Origin: Candidatus Eiseniibacteriota bacterium
GTDB taxonomy: Bacteria; Eisenbacteria; RBG-16-71-46; CAIMUX01
Length of the DNA stretch: 64,000 nt
Assembly: GCA_020633975.1 (NCBI GenBank)
Contig: JACKCR010000009.1
Location: 1-64,000, forward strand
Direction of reading: 5' to 3'
A program made the translations under genes and the position numbers. Shown here in pieces: positions 62,363 through 64,000 of this stretch (position 1 is the stretch's first letter; each line of letters opens with the position of its first letter). Under the pieces are notes generated by a model, which made no database searches, was not told where the DNA came from, and saw only the letters and a program-made list of their open reading frames with translations.

Positions 62363-62414
62363 GCGCTGCCTCCAAACCGGATTCAGGTGTAGGGAGAGGG
62401 CGCACGGAGCCCCA

Positions 62415-62545
62415 GCAGGCTGATGAAGAACCCCTCGTCGGCCGCGCAGCGGACGAGGAGGGAGGAGTTCTTCAGCAGATCTGCACCTAAGACAAGCCTG
62501 GTAGGGTGCGGAAGCAGACCCGTAGGGGCTCTTCCGCAACCTGCC
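62415..62545. repeat. Paired REP/MITE-like hairpins
   Basis: Hairpin 1 has outer arms at 62420-62431 and 62467-62478 (11 of 12 paired) and an inner stem CCTCGTC/GACGAGG. Hairpin 2 has 15-base arms at 62500-62514 and 62531-62545 (13 of 15). The outermost 20 bases of the element are themselves inverted repeats, 16 of 20 matching (GCAGGCTGATGAAGAACCCC against the complement of 62525-62544). This resembles a short non-autonomous element or a REP doublet. Confidence 0.5.
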
Positions 62546-62665
62546 AGCAGGCCTTGGCCGAGGCTTGGATCAGGATTCCACTGGGACTCCGTGCGAGTGT
62601 TCGATCGGGTGCTCGCCCTCTCTACGCACGTCCGTCGGAATCGGATGTCGAAACCACAGAATAAA

Positions 62666-62699
62666 GTCGACGCCGACCTCGCTAGAGATCGGCGTCGAC
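62666..62699 (-). terminator. Intrinsic terminator of the carbonic anhydrase gene
   Basis: Fifteen-base arms with one mismatch (GTCGACGCCGACCTC against GAGATCGGCGTCGAC) enclose a four-base loop, followed on the minus strand by TTTAT. It lies 29 bases beyond the stop at 62729. Confidence 0.75.
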
Positions 62700-62728
62700 G
62701 GAAGTCTTTGCGGGTTCTGAGAGTCGCG

Positions 62729-63505
62729 CTAGTGGGTCGGCCCACCTGCGTGGTCGTCGTCATGGCCATGGTCACCGCCATGAGCGTCCACGGTCGGCGC
62801 CTTGAGGAGCGAGCCCATACGCGGGTGCTCACCCAACCAGCTCACCTTGCCGGTCTCGAGGTCATACACCGCTCCGACGATGCGGACCCGATGGTCCTTC
62901 GCACGCTCGCGAACCGAATCGCTGTGGGTCAGGAGATCCTCGATCGACTGCATCACGTTCGCACGCACGGCAAACGGAACGAGGTCGTCCGGGGAGAGAC
63001 GCGGATGCAGCTTCTTTGCGTGTTCGACCGCGGGCTCGATGTTGTCGACGAGAGCAGGAATGGACCCGTGGACGTCCGCCTCCTTCACTACGGCAGTGAC
63101 CGCGCCACACGACTCGTGACCGAGGACGACGAGCAGAGGAGTTCCGAGATGGTCCACGCCGTACTCGATCGAACCGATCTCGTCCGTGTCACAGACGTTT
63201 CCGGCCACGCGGATGATGAAGGTGTCCCCGATTCCCTGATCGAAGATGGCCTCGATCGGAACGCGAGAGTCCGAACATCCGATCACCGTGACGAACGGGT
63301 GCTGCCCCTTCGCCGTCTCGAACCGACGCTGGCGGTCGTAGTTCGGGTAGAGCATCTTGCCCGACACGAACCGCTCGTTACCTTCCTTCATCTTGTCATA
63401 GGCCTCGTCGGAGGTGACACCTGGGCCATCTCCCGAGGCGAACACGGAACTAGCGATCGCGGTCACGGCGAGGCTCGCGACGGCGAGAGACAGGAACTTC
63501 TTCAA
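62729..63505 (-). CDS. Periplasmic beta-carbonic anhydrase with His-rich tail
   Basis: The 258-residue protein has a signal peptide ending SSVFA. The zinc ligands and catalytic dyad of beta-carbonic anhydrases are present: Cys77, Asp79 and Arg81 in GCSDSR, His130 and Cys133 in GHESCGA. It hydrates CO2 to bicarbonate in the periplasm. The C-terminus (AHGGDHGHDDDHAGGPTH) is rich in His and Asp and could bind zinc. The start codon is TTG with GGAGG five bases upstream. A clear terminator follows. Confidence 0.92.
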   Translation of the reverse strand: MKKFLSLAVASLAVTAIASSVFASGDGPGVTSDEAYDKMKEGNERFVSGKMLYPNYDRQRRFETAKGQHPFVTVIGCSDSRVPIEAIFDQGIGDTFIIRVAGNVCDTDEIGSIEYGVDHLGTPLLVVLGHESCGAVTAVVKEADVHGSIPALVDNIEPAVEHAKKLHPRLSPDDLVPFAVRANVMQSIEDLLTHSDSVRERAKDHRVRIVGAVYDLETGKVSWLGEHPRMGSLLKAPTVDAHGGDHGHDDDHAGGPTH

Positions 63506-63729
63506 GGCGTCCTCCGATCGAATGGGCGCGGGCCGCAGCTCGCGTGAGAAAGCGGGTCGGGGCAGGCCGAGTGGGTCGATGCCCCGGTTTCAGAGGAACG
63601 ATCGACGGCCCGGGGCCACTTCTTGAGGGGGACCCGTCATCAGCAGGCGAGGATGACGTTCGCCGACACGGCAGGCCCTATCCGGGTGGGCCGATGTGAC
63701 CAGGGCGTCCGGCCATCTGTCGACAGAAC

Positions 63730-64000
63730 ATGAGCCTGTATCGGCAGATCTCGGGATTCCTCGGACGCGGGTTGGCCATCCTGGCAATGGCTGCGGCGCT
63801 GTCGCTAGCGCATCCGGAACGAGCGATATCTGGCGACGCTGGCCCGTATATCACCTCACGGCAGCATGTTACCTCGCTTGGGGTTCGCTCGGCGATGGCG
63901 CGGGCCCGGACCGGACATGGGGCCGCCGAACTCTCGGCCGGGCAGAGTGATTCGCCTCCCTCTACGCCCCCTTCTATAAGGATGGGACGCCCGACCCCGG
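63730..64000 (+). CDS. N-terminal part of an exported protein (3' end outside window)
   Basis: An ATG frame is open to the window edge for 90 codons. The first 33 residues look like a signal peptide (GRGLAILAMAAALSLAHPER). The remainder is Ser/Pro-rich and matches no family known to me. No good Shine-Dalgarno sequence precedes the ATG. The region from 63506 to 63729 holds no recognised gene. Confidence 0.5.
   Translation, partial: MSLYRQISGFLGRGLAILAMAAALSLAHPERAISGDAGPYITSRQHVTSLGVRSAMARARTGHGAAELSAGQSDSPPSTPPSIRMGRPTP

Larger units (their letters stand above)
62363..62728. other. Intergenic region rich in hairpins, no gene
   Basis: The 366 bases between the DUF4331 gene and the carbonic anhydrase gene contain no convincing frame. 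They hold a pair of related hairpins (62415-62545) and the carbonic anhydrase terminator (62666-62699), described separately. Confidence 0.6.

Noticed and set aside
1-64000. CRISPR arrays, tRNA and rRNA genes
   Set aside because: No regularly spaced repeat array was seen, and no cloverleaf with a proper T-loop or rRNA-like conserved stretch was noticed on either strand.

Overview
The window is about 64 kb of GC-rich DNA from a Gram-negative bacterium. A TonB-dependent receptor, a DUF4249 lipoprotein, several lipobox and Tat signal peptides, and a periplasmic carbonic anhydrase point to two membranes. At least seven large secreted proteins, plus one gene remnant, end in the same FlgD-like sorting domain (a GVYF-type strand followed by a basic VVR tail). 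Two carry a GACC/GSCC cysteine module. This set is typical of the FCB superphylum and of candidate phyla such as Eisenbacteria or Krumholzibacteriota; that placement is an inference. No rRNA or tRNA gene and no CRISPR array was seen. Coding density is high and most starts have a clear Shine-Dalgarno sequence.

Layout. 0-9 kb: NUDIX hydrolase, a HigBA-type toxin-antitoxin pair with an operator, a UDG-like glycosylase, a Tat-exported amine oxidase, an Asp/Glu racemase, and two solitary AAA/DUF4143 ATPases around a propeller lipoprotein. 9-19 kb: SDR, a large BNR-repeat secreted protein, an Rrf2 regulator and second SDR that share a palindromic operator, a response regulator and hybrid histidine kinase, and an M61-like protease. 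19-27 kb is the accessory core. It holds a DUF6883 remnant with DUF4926, a bacterial ribosome-inactivating protein (RIP) with all five catalytic residues, a SnoaL-like protein, an unknown protein with a CheD-like Ser/Cys/His spacing, an AAA/DUF234 ATPase with two palindromic operators between direct repeats, an M15 peptidase cluster, and 1.4 kb without a confident gene.

27-33 kb: three secreted FlgD-tailed proteins. 33-36 kb: an ECF sigma factor overlapping a membrane Ser/Thr kinase behind a strong promoter. 36-43 kb: an LVIVD-repeat protein, an alpha/beta hydrolase, an antitoxin with a 10-residue remnant of its PIN toxin, an orphan Phd-like antitoxin, two beta-helix proteins and two gene fragments. 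43-50 kb: acr3 and arsC, separated by two paralogous FnIII/WD40 proteins and a secreted Hint-domain protein. 50-64 kb: a MetX-homoserine dehydrogenase fusion, SprT-like protease, TonB receptor with DUF4249 partner, M3 peptidase, sigma/anti-sigma pair, DUF4198 and DUF4331 proteins, a pair of related hairpins, and a TTG-started beta-carbonic anhydrase with its terminator.

The strongest candidates for undescribed biology are the RIP and the neighbouring CheD-like protein, the palindrome-controlled ATPase cassette, the Rrf2/SDR switch and the MetX-HSD fusion. Toxin-antitoxin remnants recur, which suggests repeated gain and decay of such modules.
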